Shown in pieces: positions 34,314 to 42,967 of a DNA stretch of 64,000 nt (positions within the stretch are counted from its first letter, which is position 1; each line of letters begins with the position of its first letter). The stretch comes from Marinomonas spartinae (GTDB taxonomy: Bacteria; Pseudomonadota; Gammaproteobacteria; Pseudomonadales; Marinomonadaceae), in NCBI RefSeq assembly GCF_900089775.1, contig NZ_FLOB01000006.1:1-64000 (forward strand), in the 5' to 3' direction. The position numbers were made by a program, and so were the translations under genes. The notes beneath the pieces were generated by a model that was given only the letters and a program-made list of their open reading frames with translations, did not search any database and was not told the origin of the DNA.

Positions 34314-35848
34314 TGATGGCAGCTTTAGACAAATCAATGATGATTGGTGTGATTGGGGCTGGCGCCATGGGCGCTGGGATTGCCCAAGTAGCGGCTCAAT
34401 CAGGCCATCTTGTGAAGCTTTATGATAATCGTGCTGATGCTGCAAAAGAAACCATCGCTTCCATTGAAAAGCAACTGAAGCGCTTAGTCGAGCGTAAAAA
34501 ATTCACCCTAGAGCAAGTTCAGCAAACAGTCGCCAACCTACAAGTGGCAAATGAATTAGCGGATTTTGAACATGCAGGCCTAGTGATTGAGGCGATTGTT
34601 GAAAATAGGGACGTGAAGCAAGCGGTCTTTGCAGAACTAGAGTCTATTTGTTCTGCGCAATGTATTTTAGCGACAAACACCTCGTCTATTTCCATTACCC
34701 GTTTAGCAGCGGGAATGAAACATCCAGAGCGTATGGTGGGAATGCACTTCTTTAACCCCGCCCCGATTATGAAGCTGGTGGAAGTGGTCTCAGGTTTGGT
34801 CACCTCGAAAGAGATCGCGACAACGGTATTTGATACAGCGGCCGCTTGGGGGAAAGTCCCTGTGTATGCGGCATCGACACCGGGGTTCATTGTGAATCGA
34901 GTGGCACGTCCATTTTACGCAGAAAGTCTGCGACTAAAGCAAGAACAGGTAGCCGATTGTGCGACGTTAGATGCCTTAATGCGCGAGGCAGGAGGCTTTC
35001 GAATGGGGGCCTTTGAACTGACGGATTTAATTGGTCAGGATGTTAACTATGCCGTGACCTGTTCGGTTTTTGATGCTTATTATGGTGACTTTCGTTTTCA
35101 ACCTTCCTTGATTCAAAAAGATCTGGTCGATGCCGGTTACCTTGGTCGTAAAAGTGGTGAAGGTTTTTACTCTTATAAAGAAGGTGCGGTAAAACCTGAG
35201 CCGCATAGTGTTCCTCCTTCCCATCATCCAGCGCCTTCATGTGTGGCAATGGGGAACCTTGATGCTCTGTCTGCATTAGTTATGCGTCTCAGTGGTTCAG
35301 GCATTACCGTCGACCAGGATCCTTCATCCCTGCTTAACGTTTTAAAAATCGGCGATGCGACAGTGGTATTGACCGATGGACGCATGGCAAGTGAACGAGC
35401 CAATAGCGAGTCGCTAGAGAATTTGGTGCTGGTGGATCTGGCTTTGGATTATCAAAAGACAACACATCTTGCTTTATCTCGTGCTCACAATACGCCAGAT
35501 GACGTTTTTCAGCAGGTGGTGGATGCGTTCTTTGCTGTAGGGATTAAGGTTTCTGAGGTAGCGGACTCTCCTGCTTTGGTGGTGATGCGCACCGTTGCCA
35601 TGTTGGCGAATGAAGCGGCGGATGCCGTATTAAATGGTGTGTCCAGTGTGGAAGGGGTCGATAACGCGATGCGCTACGGCGTGAATTATCCACTAGGGCC
35701 ACTGGCATGGGCTGATCGGATTGGTATTGACCGTGTCCAGCAGGTGCTTAATGCCTTGCAAACCTCCTATGGGGAAGATCGTTATCGAACCTCTCTGCTG
35801 CTGAAAAGATTGTCAGATCAGGGGAGAGGGTTTTATGAAAACAAATAA
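34313..35848 (+). CDS. paaH: 3-hydroxyadipyl-CoA dehydrogenase
   Basis: Oxidises 3-hydroxyadipyl-CoA to 3-oxoadipyl-CoA with NAD. 511 residues, the long form with duplicated C-terminal domain found in PaaH. Rossmann motif GVIGAGAMGAGIAQVAA at the N terminus, the family block GMHFFNPAPIMKLVEVV with the catalytic His, and a second C-terminal domain after about residue 400 (ALVVMRTVAMLANEAADA). Coupled to paaG by a one-base overlap and to paaI by a 14-base overlap. Confidence 0.92.
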   Translation: MMAALDKSMMIGVIGAGAMGAGIAQVAAQSGHLVKLYDNRADAAKETIASIEKQLKRLVERKKFTLEQVQQTVANLQVANELADFEHAGLVIEAIVENRDVKQAVFAELESICSAQCILATNTSSISITRLAAGMKHPERMVGMHFFNPAPIMKLVEVVSGLVTSKEIATTVFDTAAAWGKVPVYAASTPGFIVNRVARPFYAESLRLKQEQVADCATLDALMREAGGFRMGAFELTDLIGQDVNYAVTCSVFDAYYGDFRFQPSLIQKDLVDAGYLGRKSGEGFYSYKEGAVKPEPHSVPPSHHPAPSCVAMGNLDALSALVMRLSGSGITVDQDPSSLLNVLKIGDATVVLTDGRMASERANSESLENLVLVDLALDYQKTTHLALSRAHNTPDDVFQQVVDAFFAVGIKVSEVADSPALVVMRTVAMLANEAADAVLNGVSSVEGVDNAMRYGVNYPLGPLAWADRIGIDRVQQVLNALQTSYGEDRYRTSLLLKRLSDQGRGFYENK

Positions 35849-36299
35849 CGATACTCAAACCGATGCACTTGTGTTGGCAAAAGAGTGCGCTCAGGAACTT
35901 TATCGCCGTGATGTGGCAACACAACATCTGAACATTGAGTTGCTGGATTCGGCACCAGGCGAGTCTTTGGTCAAAATGACCGTGCAAGACTTTATGTTGC
36001 AAGGGCATAAAACCTGTCATGGTGGCTATATGTTTACCTTGGCGGATTCGGCCTTTGCGTTTGCTTGTAATACCTACAACCAACCGACCGTTGCCCTTGG
36101 TTGCTCCATTGATTACGTCGCCCCCGCTTTTCAAGGGGATGTGCTGATAGCAAGATGCCATGAGAAAAGTCGTGGTGGCCGTACCGGAAATTACGATGTC
36201 GAGATTCACAATCAACAAGATCAATTGATCGCTCTATTTCACGGTAAATCTTACCGCCTTAAAGGTGAAATACTTTCACAGGAGAACGTAAATGACTGA
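35835..36299 (+). CDS. paaI: hydroxyphenylacetyl-CoA thioesterase
   Basis: 154-residue hotdog thioesterase of the PaaI type. The catalytic region CHGGYMFTLADSAFAFACN contains the acidic residue of the family. It releases CoA from ring-hydroxylated phenylacetyl-CoA that stalls the pathway. GGGAGAGGG precedes the start, which lies inside the paaH end; the gene end overlaps paaJ by 8 bases. Confidence 0.9.
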   Translation: MKTNNDTQTDALVLAKECAQELYRRDVATQHLNIELLDSAPGESLVKMTVQDFMLQGHKTCHGGYMFTLADSAFAFACNTYNQPTVALGCSIDYVAPAFQGDVLIARCHEKSRGGRTGNYDVEIHNQQDQLIALFHGKSYRLKGEILSQENVND

Positions 36300-37506
36300 T
36301 GCGCTTATTATTGATGCTATTCGTACGCCAATTGGACGTTACGGTGGTGCGCTTTCTAAAGTCAGGGCAGACGATTTGGGGGCCATTCCTATTAAAACAC
36401 TCATGGAACGGAACCCGACAGTGGATTGGTCAAAAGTTGATGATGTCTTGTATGGCTGTGCGAACCAAGCTGGTGAAGACAATCGCAATGTGGCGCGCAT
36501 GTCTTCCTTGTTGGCAGGGCTGCCACACAATGTGCCAGGCTCGACGATAAACCGTTTGTGTGGTTCTGGTATGGATGCGGTTGGCGCGGCGGCCAGAGCT
36601 ATTCGTGCTGGCGAAGCGGGATTGATGATTGCCGGTGGCGTGGAGTCCATGTCGCGAGCCCCGTTTGTTGTAGGAAAAGCGGATCAAGCTTTTTCTCGTC
36701 AAGCAGAAATGTATGACACGACCATTGGCTGGCGCTTTGTGAACAAGCTGATGAAGGACCAATATGGCGTCCACTCTATGCCTGAAACCGCTGAAAACGT
36801 GGCGGAAGATTTTCGCATTTCCCGCGCTGATCAAGATTTGTTTGCGGTGCGTAGTCAGCAAAAAACCGCGATTGCTCAAGAGAATGGGCGTTTATCGCAA
36901 GAGATTGTGCCCGTGGTTATTCCACAACGTAAAGGTGACCCAGTCGTAGTGAGTCAGGATGAGCATCCTCGCGCAGACACCAGCTTAGAAGTATTGTCGA
37001 AGCTTGGAACGCCTTTTCGAAAAGATGGTAACGGATCCGTTACCGCAGGAAATGCGTCAGGTGTGAATGATGGGGCTTGTGCTTTGTTGTTGGCAAGTGA
37101 AGCGGCCGCTAAGTCCTACGGCTTAAAAGCCCGTGGACGAGTGTTGGGTATGGCGGCGGCGGGGGTTGAACCGCGCATTATGGGAATCGGTCCCGCTCCG
37201 GCGTCTAAAAAGGTGCTCGAACAAGTCGGTCTTACCCTAGCAGATATGGATGTTATTGAATTAAACGAAGCCTTTGCATCGCAAAGCTTGGCGGTATTGC
37301 GTGAACTTGGTTTAGCCGATGACGATGCTCGAGTTAATCCAAACGGCGGTGCCATTGCATTAGGTCATCCACTAGGCATGAGCGGTGCGCGCCTGATTAC
37401 AACAGCGTTGAATGAGTTGGAAGTTAAACAGAAGCGTTATGCCTTGTGTACTATGTGTATTGGTGTAGGGCAGGGGATAGCAATGGTGATTGAGCGCTTA
37501 AATTAA
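36292..37506 (+). CDS. paaJ: 3-oxoadipyl-CoA/3-oxo-5,6-dehydrosuberyl-CoA thiolase
   Basis: Acts twice in phenylacetate catabolism, on 3-oxo-5,6-dehydrosuberyl-CoA and on 3-oxoadipyl-CoA. 404 residues. Active Cys in NRLCGSGMDAVGAA, His in GGAIALGHPLGMSGAR, second Cys in CTMCIGVGQGIAMVIE. It is close in sequence to pcaF (11743-12954) in the same window, differing mainly in surface regions. Ribosome-binding site AGGAG precedes the start. Confidence 0.92.
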   Translation: MTDALIIDAIRTPIGRYGGALSKVRADDLGAIPIKTLMERNPTVDWSKVDDVLYGCANQAGEDNRNVARMSSLLAGLPHNVPGSTINRLCGSGMDAVGAAARAIRAGEAGLMIAGGVESMSRAPFVVGKADQAFSRQAEMYDTTIGWRFVNKLMKDQYGVHSMPETAENVAEDFRISRADQDLFAVRSQQKTAIAQENGRLSQEIVPVVIPQRKGDPVVVSQDEHPRADTSLEVLSKLGTPFRKDGNGSVTAGNASGVNDGACALLLASEAAAKSYGLKARGRVLGMAAAGVEPRIMGIGPAPASKKVLEQVGLTLADMDVIELNEAFASQSLAVLRELGLADDDARVNPNGGAIALGHPLGMSGARLITTALNELEVKQKRYALCTMCIGVGQGIAMVIERLN

Positions 37507-37657
37507 GGCTCTGTTCGTGACGTCGTGGCGTTGTGGGCCACGCCGTAGTCGTAAAAATTAACGAATCTAGACGTCAAAATCATGAGGTTGTATTACCAAG
37601 AGTGAATGCAACCGTGAAGACTGAATTCTAAAAATAATAAATAGAGAGAGTGTAACA

Positions 37658-38977
37658 ATGGATATTCGTAGCCGGTTTAATCCAGATCAACTTGATCCAA
37701 TGGAAGTTGCTAGTATTGATGAATTGCGAGCCCATCAATTAGAGCGTTTGCAATGGTCGGTGAATCATGCCTATAACAATGTTCCTATGTATAAACAACG
37801 TTTTGATCAGTTAGGGTTGCACCCAGATGATATTAAAACCTTGGACGATCTTGCCAAACTTCCTTTCACTACCAAATCAGATTTACGTGATAACTATCCA
37901 TTCGGAATGTTTGCCACACCAGTGAATCAACTGGTTCGCCTTCACGCTTCAAGTGGTACAACGGGTAAACCAACGGTCGTTGGATACACCCAAAATGACA
38001 TCGATAATTGGGCCAATATTGTGGCTCGCTCAATTCGTGCTGCGGGTGGACGCAAAGGGGATATTTTGCACAATGCCTATGGTTACGGTCTGTTTACTGG
38101 AGGCTTAGGAGCACATTATGGTGCTGAACGTCTTGGTTGCACGGTAATCCCTATGTCTGGTGGGCAAACCGAAAAGCAAGTGCGTCTGATTCAAGATTTT
38201 CAGCCTGACATTATTATGGTGACGCCATCTTATATGTTGAATTTGCTGGATGAAATGGAAAAACAAGGTATTGATCCCCTCGACCTTAAGCTGCGCCTAG
38301 GTATTTTTGGTGCCGAGCCGTGGACGCAAGAGTTACGTCGTTCAGTCGAAGAGCGTGCAGGTATCCGAGCCATGGATATTTATGGCTTGTCCGAAATTAT
38401 GGGGCCAGGGGTGGCGATGGAATGCGCAGAAAGTCAGGATGGACCAACGGTCTGGGAAGATCACTTCTATCCTGAAATTGTTGATCCAAATACAGGTGAA
38501 GTATTGCCAGATGGCGAGATGGGCGAATTGGTGTTTACCAGCCTCAGTAAAGAAGCTTTGCCAATGATTCGTTACCGTACACGGGATTTAACTCGCTTGT
38601 TACCCGGTACTGCCCGTCGCATGCGCCGCATTGACAAAATTACTGGCAGAAGCGATGACATGATGATTATTCGCGGGGTGAACGTTTTTCCAACGCAAAT
38701 CGAAGAAGAAGTGATTAAAGTAAATCACTTTTCAGAGAGCTATGAAATACATTTGTATCGCAAAGGGAATATGGATGGTATGGAGGTGCATGTTGAACTG
38801 CGTCCTGAATGTGCGGATTTTGATGAGCAAAAAATCAACGACGCAATCAATCAGTTGCGCCACCATGTGAAGTCGTCTGTGGGCATCAGTATTAACGTTA
38901 AGCTCAGAGAAATAGGCAGTATTGCTCGTTCAGAGGGTAAAGCCAAACATGTTTATGATGAGCGAGCATCCGCTTAA
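37658..38977 (+). CDS. paaK: phenylacetate-CoA ligase
   Basis: Activates phenylacetate with ATP and CoA to phenylacetyl-CoA, the entry step. 439 residues, family length. AMP-binding motifs SSGTTGKPTVVGYT and IYGLSEIMGPG; the C-terminal lid domain begins near GRSDDMMIIRGVNVFPTQIEE. AGAGAGAG precedes the start. It lies 151 bases after paaJ with no clear terminator between (only a 6-bp CGTGGC/GCCACG stem), so it may be read from the same operon or its own promoter. Confidence 0.93.
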   Translation: MDIRSRFNPDQLDPMEVASIDELRAHQLERLQWSVNHAYNNVPMYKQRFDQLGLHPDDIKTLDDLAKLPFTTKSDLRDNYPFGMFATPVNQLVRLHASSGTTGKPTVVGYTQNDIDNWANIVARSIRAAGGRKGDILHNAYGYGLFTGGLGAHYGAERLGCTVIPMSGGQTEKQVRLIQDFQPDIIMVTPSYMLNLLDEMEKQGIDPLDLKLRLGIFGAEPWTQELRRSVEERAGIRAMDIYGLSEIMGPGVAMECAESQDGPTVWEDHFYPEIVDPNTGEVLPDGEMGELVFTSLSKEALPMIRYRTRDLTRLLPGTARRMRRIDKITGRSDDMMIIRGVNVFPTQIEEEVIKVNHFSESYEIHLYRKGNMDGMEVHVELRPECADFDEQKINDAINQLRHHVKSSVGISINVKLREIGSIARSEGKAKHVYDERASA

Positions 38978-39009
38978 CGATCTTTTTTCTTGTGTGATAA
39001 TAGAGTGTT

Positions 39010-39038
39010 GCCTCTTTTGAGGAAGAAAGAGGCTTTAT
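39010..39038 (+). terminator. terminator after paaK
   Basis: An 8-bp stem GCCTCTTT/AAAGAGGC with an 8-base loop, followed by TTTATTA. It separates paaK from the paaABCDE unit. Confidence 0.7.
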
Positions 39039-39148
39039 TATCGATTGTTATGATACATTAATTTAAAAAAATATTGTTTTATTGTGTCGTTAATGTATTC
39101 TTATAAGAAAGCAATAGAGTTCATTGCTACGACTTTGCGGAGGTTTGT

Positions 39149-40141
39149 ATGTATGCACAACAAGTTGAAACAGGGGTAAAGGCGGTAAAATCCTTGGCTG
39201 AAATGGGGCCAGAAGAAAGGGCCTTTCAGGAGAAAATTGATGCCGAGATTAAAATCGAGGCAAAAAACTGGATGCCAGATAACTATCGTAAGACCCTGAT
39301 TCGTCAAATTTCGCAACATGCTCACTCAGAAATTGTGGGAATGTTGCCAGAAGGTAACTGGGTCACACGTGCCCCAACCTTGAAACGTAAATTGCAACTG
39401 ATGGCGAAAATTCAGGATGAAGCCGGGCACGGTTTGTATCTGTATAGCGCAATGGAAACCTTGGGCGCAGATCGTGATGAAGAGATCGAAAAACTTCATT
39501 CCGGTCGTGCTAAATACTCCAGTATTTTTAACTATCCCACCTTAAATTGGGCGGATATGGGAGCCGTGGGTTGGTTAGTCGATGGTGCTGCTATCGTCAA
39601 TCAGGTGGTGTTGCAGCGTACGTCCTATGGTCCTTATTCACGTGCCATGATTCGTATTTGTAAGGAAGAAAGTTTCCACCAGCGCCAAGGTTATGAAATT
39701 CTTTTGCATATGATGCGCCACGGCACGCAAGCGCAAAAAGACATGGTGCAAGACGCAATCAATCGCTTGTGGTGGCCATCGCTAATGATGTTTGGTCCAA
39801 GTGATGCGGAGTCGCCAAACTCAGCTCAATCCATGGCATGGAAAATCAAACGTCACACCAATGATGAACTGCGTCAACGCTTTATCGATCAGACGGTTCC
39901 TCAGTTAGAAATATTGGGTTGTACAGCGCCAGATCCAGACTTGAAGTGGAATGAAGAGCGTGGTCATTACGACTTTGGAGAAATCCAATGGGAAGAGTTC
40001 TACGAGGTGCTGAAAGGTAATGGGCCTTGTAATCGCGAACGTTTGGAAACACGTCGAAATGCCATCCAAGACGGAGCGTGGGTACGTGAAGCGGCGGTCG
40101 CTCATGCCAACAAAAAACAAAAACAACAGGCTGCAGCCTAA
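39149..40141 (+). CDS. paaA: phenylacetyl-CoA epoxidase subunit A
   Basis: Catalytic di-iron oxygenase subunit, 330 residues. The four-helix di-iron site is visible in [16 protein letters not shown] and in [15 protein letters not shown], each with Glu and His ligands. With PaaC it forms the core that epoxidises the ring of phenylacetyl-CoA. GGAGG lies 5 bases before the start. The upstream region has an inverted pair ATACATTAA/TTAATGTAT (39053-39061, 39090-39098) that could be regulatory. Confidence 0.95.
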   Translation: MYAQQVETGVKAVKSLAEMGPEERAFQEKIDAEIKIEAKNWMPDNYRKTLIRQISQHAHSEIVGMLPEGNWVTRAPTLKRKLQLMAKIQDEAGHGLYLYSAMETLGADRDEEIEKLHSGRAKYSSIFNYPTLNWADMGAVGWLVDGAAIVNQVVLQRTSYGPYSRAMIRICKEESFHQRQGYEILLHMMRHGTQAQKDMVQDAINRLWWPSLMMFGPSDAESPNSAQSMAWKIKRHTNDELRQRFIDQTVPQLEILGCTAPDPDLKWNEERGHYDFGEIQWEEFYEVLKGNGPCNRERLETRRNAIQDGAWVREAAVAHANKKQKQQAAA

Positions 40142-40160
40142 CGAATTTGAGGTATTTACC

Positions 40161-40442
40161 ATGTCTGAATGGACACTTTTTGAAGTCTTTATCCGCAGTA
40201 AGCACGGTCTTAATCACAAGCATGTGGGCAGTGTGCATGCCACTGATGCTGAAATGGCCATTGAAAATGCACGAGATTTGTACACTCGTCGCAATGAAGG
40301 TGTGAGTATTTGGGTTGTGCCATCCGCCGCTATTACGGCAACGGCGAGTGATGAGAAAGAGCCTTTGTTTGATCCAGCAGAAGACAAAGTCTACCGTCAT
40401 GCCAGTTTTTATGAATTGCCCGATGAAGTCGGACATATGTGA
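40161..40442 (+). CDS. paaB: phenylacetyl-CoA epoxidase subunit B
   Basis: 93 residues from ATG 40161, with GAGG upstream. Family pattern WTLFEVFIRSKHGLNHKHVGSVHA and the later YRHASFYELP. PaaB is a small structural bridge between PaaAC dimers. The open frame extending back to 40020 runs into paaA and is not used. Confidence 0.93.
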   Translation: MSEWTLFEVFIRSKHGLNHKHVGSVHATDAEMAIENARDLYTRRNEGVSIWVVPSAAITATASDEKEPLFDPAEDKVYRHASFYELPDEVGHM

Positions 40443-40449
40443 GGTGGTT

Positions 40450-41211
40450 ATGACACAGTACGATGAATTAACCGAGTTTTTACTGCGCCTCGGCGACAGC
40501 GCCTTGATCCAAGCCCAGCGCTTGTGTGAATGGACAGGCCGCGCCCCAGCTATTGAAGAAGAAATGGGGATGATGAACGTTGGGCTTGATTTGGTAGGCC
40601 AAGCGCGCAATTGGTATGAGTATGCGGCTGAGCGCATTAACGATGGCACCGATGCCGATGTATTAGCGTTTCGTCGTGATGAGCGTGCGTTCCGCAACTT
40701 GTTATTAGTTGAACAGCCAAATGGTGATTTTGCTGTCACCATGACAAAGCAGTTTTTTTATGACGCTTGGCAATTTCACCTACTGACAATACTGAAAGAC
40801 GCAAAAGACGAGCGCATTTCAGCGATTGCCACAAAGTCATTAAAAGAAGTGATCTACCATTTGCGTCGTTCTTCTCAATGGGTTGAGCGTTTAGGAGACG
40901 GTACTGACGAAAGCCATCAACGCATGGAAAAAGCGATCGATACGGTTTGGCGCTTTACTGTTGAGTTGGTTGAGAAAAACGCTGCCGAGGTGGCTTTAGC
41001 TGAGTCGGGTGATATCCCATCCCTTGCCGAGCTGCCTGAGCAATGGTTAGCGACAGTCAATGAGGTATTCGCTAAAGCGACCTTGACGGTTCCTGATGCA
41101 CCAAGCACTTTCTATTTGAGTGCGCGAACAGGTATGCATACTGAGCATTTGGGCATCTTATTAGCAGAAATGCAATTCTTACAACGAGCTTATCCCGATG
41201 CGAGCTGGTGA
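40450..41211 (+). CDS. paaC: phenylacetyl-CoA epoxidase subunit C
   Basis: 253 residues from ATG 40450, 7 bases after the paaB stop with GAGG before it. A helical ferritin-like fold related to PaaA that stabilises it but does not keep a full di-iron centre. Recognisable blocks are LGDSALIQAQRLCEWTGRAP near the start and KEVIYHLRRSSQWVERLGDG in the middle. Overlaps paaD by 14 bases. Confidence 0.92.
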   Translation: MTQYDELTEFLLRLGDSALIQAQRLCEWTGRAPAIEEEMGMMNVGLDLVGQARNWYEYAAERINDGTDADVLAFRRDERAFRNLLLVEQPNGDFAVTMTKQFFYDAWQFHLLTILKDAKDERISAIATKSLKEVIYHLRRSSQWVERLGDGTDESHQRMEKAIDTVWRFTVELVEKNAAEVALAESGDIPSLAELPEQWLATVNEVFAKATLTVPDAPSTFYLSARTGMHTEHLGILLAEMQFLQRAYPDASW

Positions 41212-41731
41212 GTTAATTACCACCGACCAACAGGGTCGTTCTGGGGGCGAGGCCGATATCCAGCAAGCCTACAAGGTGCTGGAAGAGGTAATGGATCCAG
41301 AAGTGCCGGTGGTGAGTGTCATGGACCTTGGTATCGTGCGGGACGTCAGTTGGGTTGATGGGCACCTTAAGGTGGTTGTGACACCAACTTATTCAGGCTG
41401 TCCAGCGACGGAATATATCGAAACATCGATACGGGATGCGCTGCAAGAAGCAGGTTTTGCTCATCCGAAAGTATCCCAGCGCTTAGACCCTGCTTGGACA
41501 ACGGATTGGATTAACGAACAAGGTCGAAATCGCCTTAAAGCATACGGCATCGCTCCCCCAGTTGGGAGCTCAAATAAGCGCTCTTTGTTGTCGGGAATAA
41601 CACAAGTTGAATGCCCACATTGTGGCAGCAAAGACACGGAGCAAATCAGTGAATTCGGCTCGACAGCCTGTAAAGCGTTATATCGCTGTAAGTCCTGTTT
41701 AGAACCTTTTGACTATTTTAAATGCATTTGA
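41198..41731 (+). CDS. paaD: phenylacetate degradation protein PaaD (Fe-S assembly type)
   Basis: 177 residues. The N-terminal MIP18/DUF59-type domain (DPEVPVVSVMDLGIVRDV, then the Cys block TPTYSGCPATEYIE) is followed by a C-terminal zinc-ribbon-like part with paired cysteines (CPHCGSKD and CKSCLEPFDYFKC). PaaD is needed for maturation of the epoxidase complex, probably of the PaaE Fe-S centre. Confidence 0.92.
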   Translation: MRAGELITTDQQGRSGGEADIQQAYKVLEEVMDPEVPVVSVMDLGIVRDVSWVDGHLKVVVTPTYSGCPATEYIETSIRDALQEAGFAHPKVSQRLDPAWTTDWINEQGRNRLKAYGIAPPVGSSNKRSLLSGITQVECPHCGSKDTEQISEFGSTACKALYRCKSCLEPFDYFKCI

Positions 41732-41767
41732 GCCATAGATAACAATAATTTGGCCGTGGAGACACAG

Positions 41768-42841
41768 ATGAATCAATTTCACCCACTTACTGTTTCAGAT
41801 TTACGCCGTGAAACGCGGGACTCTATTTCCCTAGCTTTTGACATCCCTGCGGATTTAGCAAAGGCCTATCAATTTAAACAAGGTCAGTATTTAACATTAC
41901 GCACTCATCTTGATGGTCAAGAAGTGCGTCGCTCTTACTCCATTTGCAGTGGTGTTCACGATAATGAAATGCGGGTGGCCATTAAACGCGTACCTGATGG
42001 ACTGTTTTCTACGTTTGCGAATGACTCGATTAAAGTAGGTGATGTTATTGAGGTCATGCCTCCGTTAGGGCATTTTTATTCAGAGCTTGATCCCGCTCGT
42101 CATGGCGACTATTTATTGGTTGCTGCAGGCAGCGGTATTACTCCGATTCTATCTATTGCGAAAACCACCTTGGCCACTGAGCCGCACAGTAAAGTCACCC
42201 TGTTATATGGTAACCGCTCCACGTCTTCTACCATGTTCCGAGACCAACTTGCCGATCTCAAAAACGCTTATATGGATCGCTTGAATTTGATCTTCGTATT
42301 GAGCCGCGAACAGCAGGATATCGATTTGTATAACGGCCATATTGATGCGGATAAATGTCGTGTTCTATTTGATCGTTGGCTGGATGTGAAAGCGCTAACA
42401 GGGGCGTTTATTTGTGGCCCTCAATCTATGACAGAAACCGTTCAGGATGTCTTGAAAACGTTAGGCATGCCAGACGAAAACATTCACTTTGAACTGTTTG
42501 CTGCCGCTGGCAATGAGCGCAAACGAGAAAAACGTGCCCAGGCTGCTGCCCATGCAGATATGTCAGAAATCACCGTTATTCGTGATGGTCATGGGATGAC
42601 TTTTGAGTTGAAACAAAATACCGAGAACTTGCTGAATGCGGGCAACGAGCACGGTGCAGACCTGCCGTTTTCATGTCGAGCAGGCGTGTGTTCTACCTGT
42701 AAATGTAAGGTGGTTGAAGGCGAAGTGGACATGGACATCAGCATTGGTCTTGAAGACTACGAAGTGGAAGCCGGTTACGTGCTTTCTTGTCAGTCTTACC
42801 CTGTGTCCAAAAAGGTTGTGTTGGATTTTGACCAAATCTAA
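41768..42841 (+). CDS. paaE: phenylacetyl-CoA epoxidase subunit E, reductase
   Basis: Electron-transfer subunit, 357 residues from ATG 41768, where GGAG lies 6 bases upstream; the in-frame TTG at 41750 is unlikely. N-terminal FAD domain with RRSYSICSG, NAD domain with AAGSGITPILSI and FICGPQSM, and a C-terminal plant-type [2Fe-2S] domain with CRAGVCSTCKCKV and a final CQS. It passes electrons from NADPH to PaaA. Confidence 0.94.
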   Translation: MNQFHPLTVSDLRRETRDSISLAFDIPADLAKAYQFKQGQYLTLRTHLDGQEVRRSYSICSGVHDNEMRVAIKRVPDGLFSTFANDSIKVGDVIEVMPPLGHFYSELDPARHGDYLLVAAGSGITPILSIAKTTLATEPHSKVTLLYGNRSTSSTMFRDQLADLKNAYMDRLNLIFVLSREQQDIDLYNGHIDADKCRVLFDRWLDVKALTGAFICGPQSMTETVQDVLKTLGMPDENIHFELFAAAGNERKREKRAQAAAHADMSEITVIRDGHGMTFELKQNTENLLNAGNEHGADLPFSCRAGVCSTCKCKVVEGEVDMDISIGLEDYEVEAGYVLSCQSYPVSKKVVLDFDQI

Positions 42842-42967
42842 TTCAGCTTGATCGTTCGTCTTATTGCATAGAAAGCATAAAGACAGTTAACAACCGAACA
42901 ATACGATCAGTACATCATAATAACAAAGATGACGGTGGTACTACGCCACCGATGGAGAGAGAACACT

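Noticed and set aside
39882..40742. 286-codon open frame on the minus strand
   Set aside because: It lies antisense to paaA, paaB and paaC, whose products are certain, and its translation has no coherent domain.
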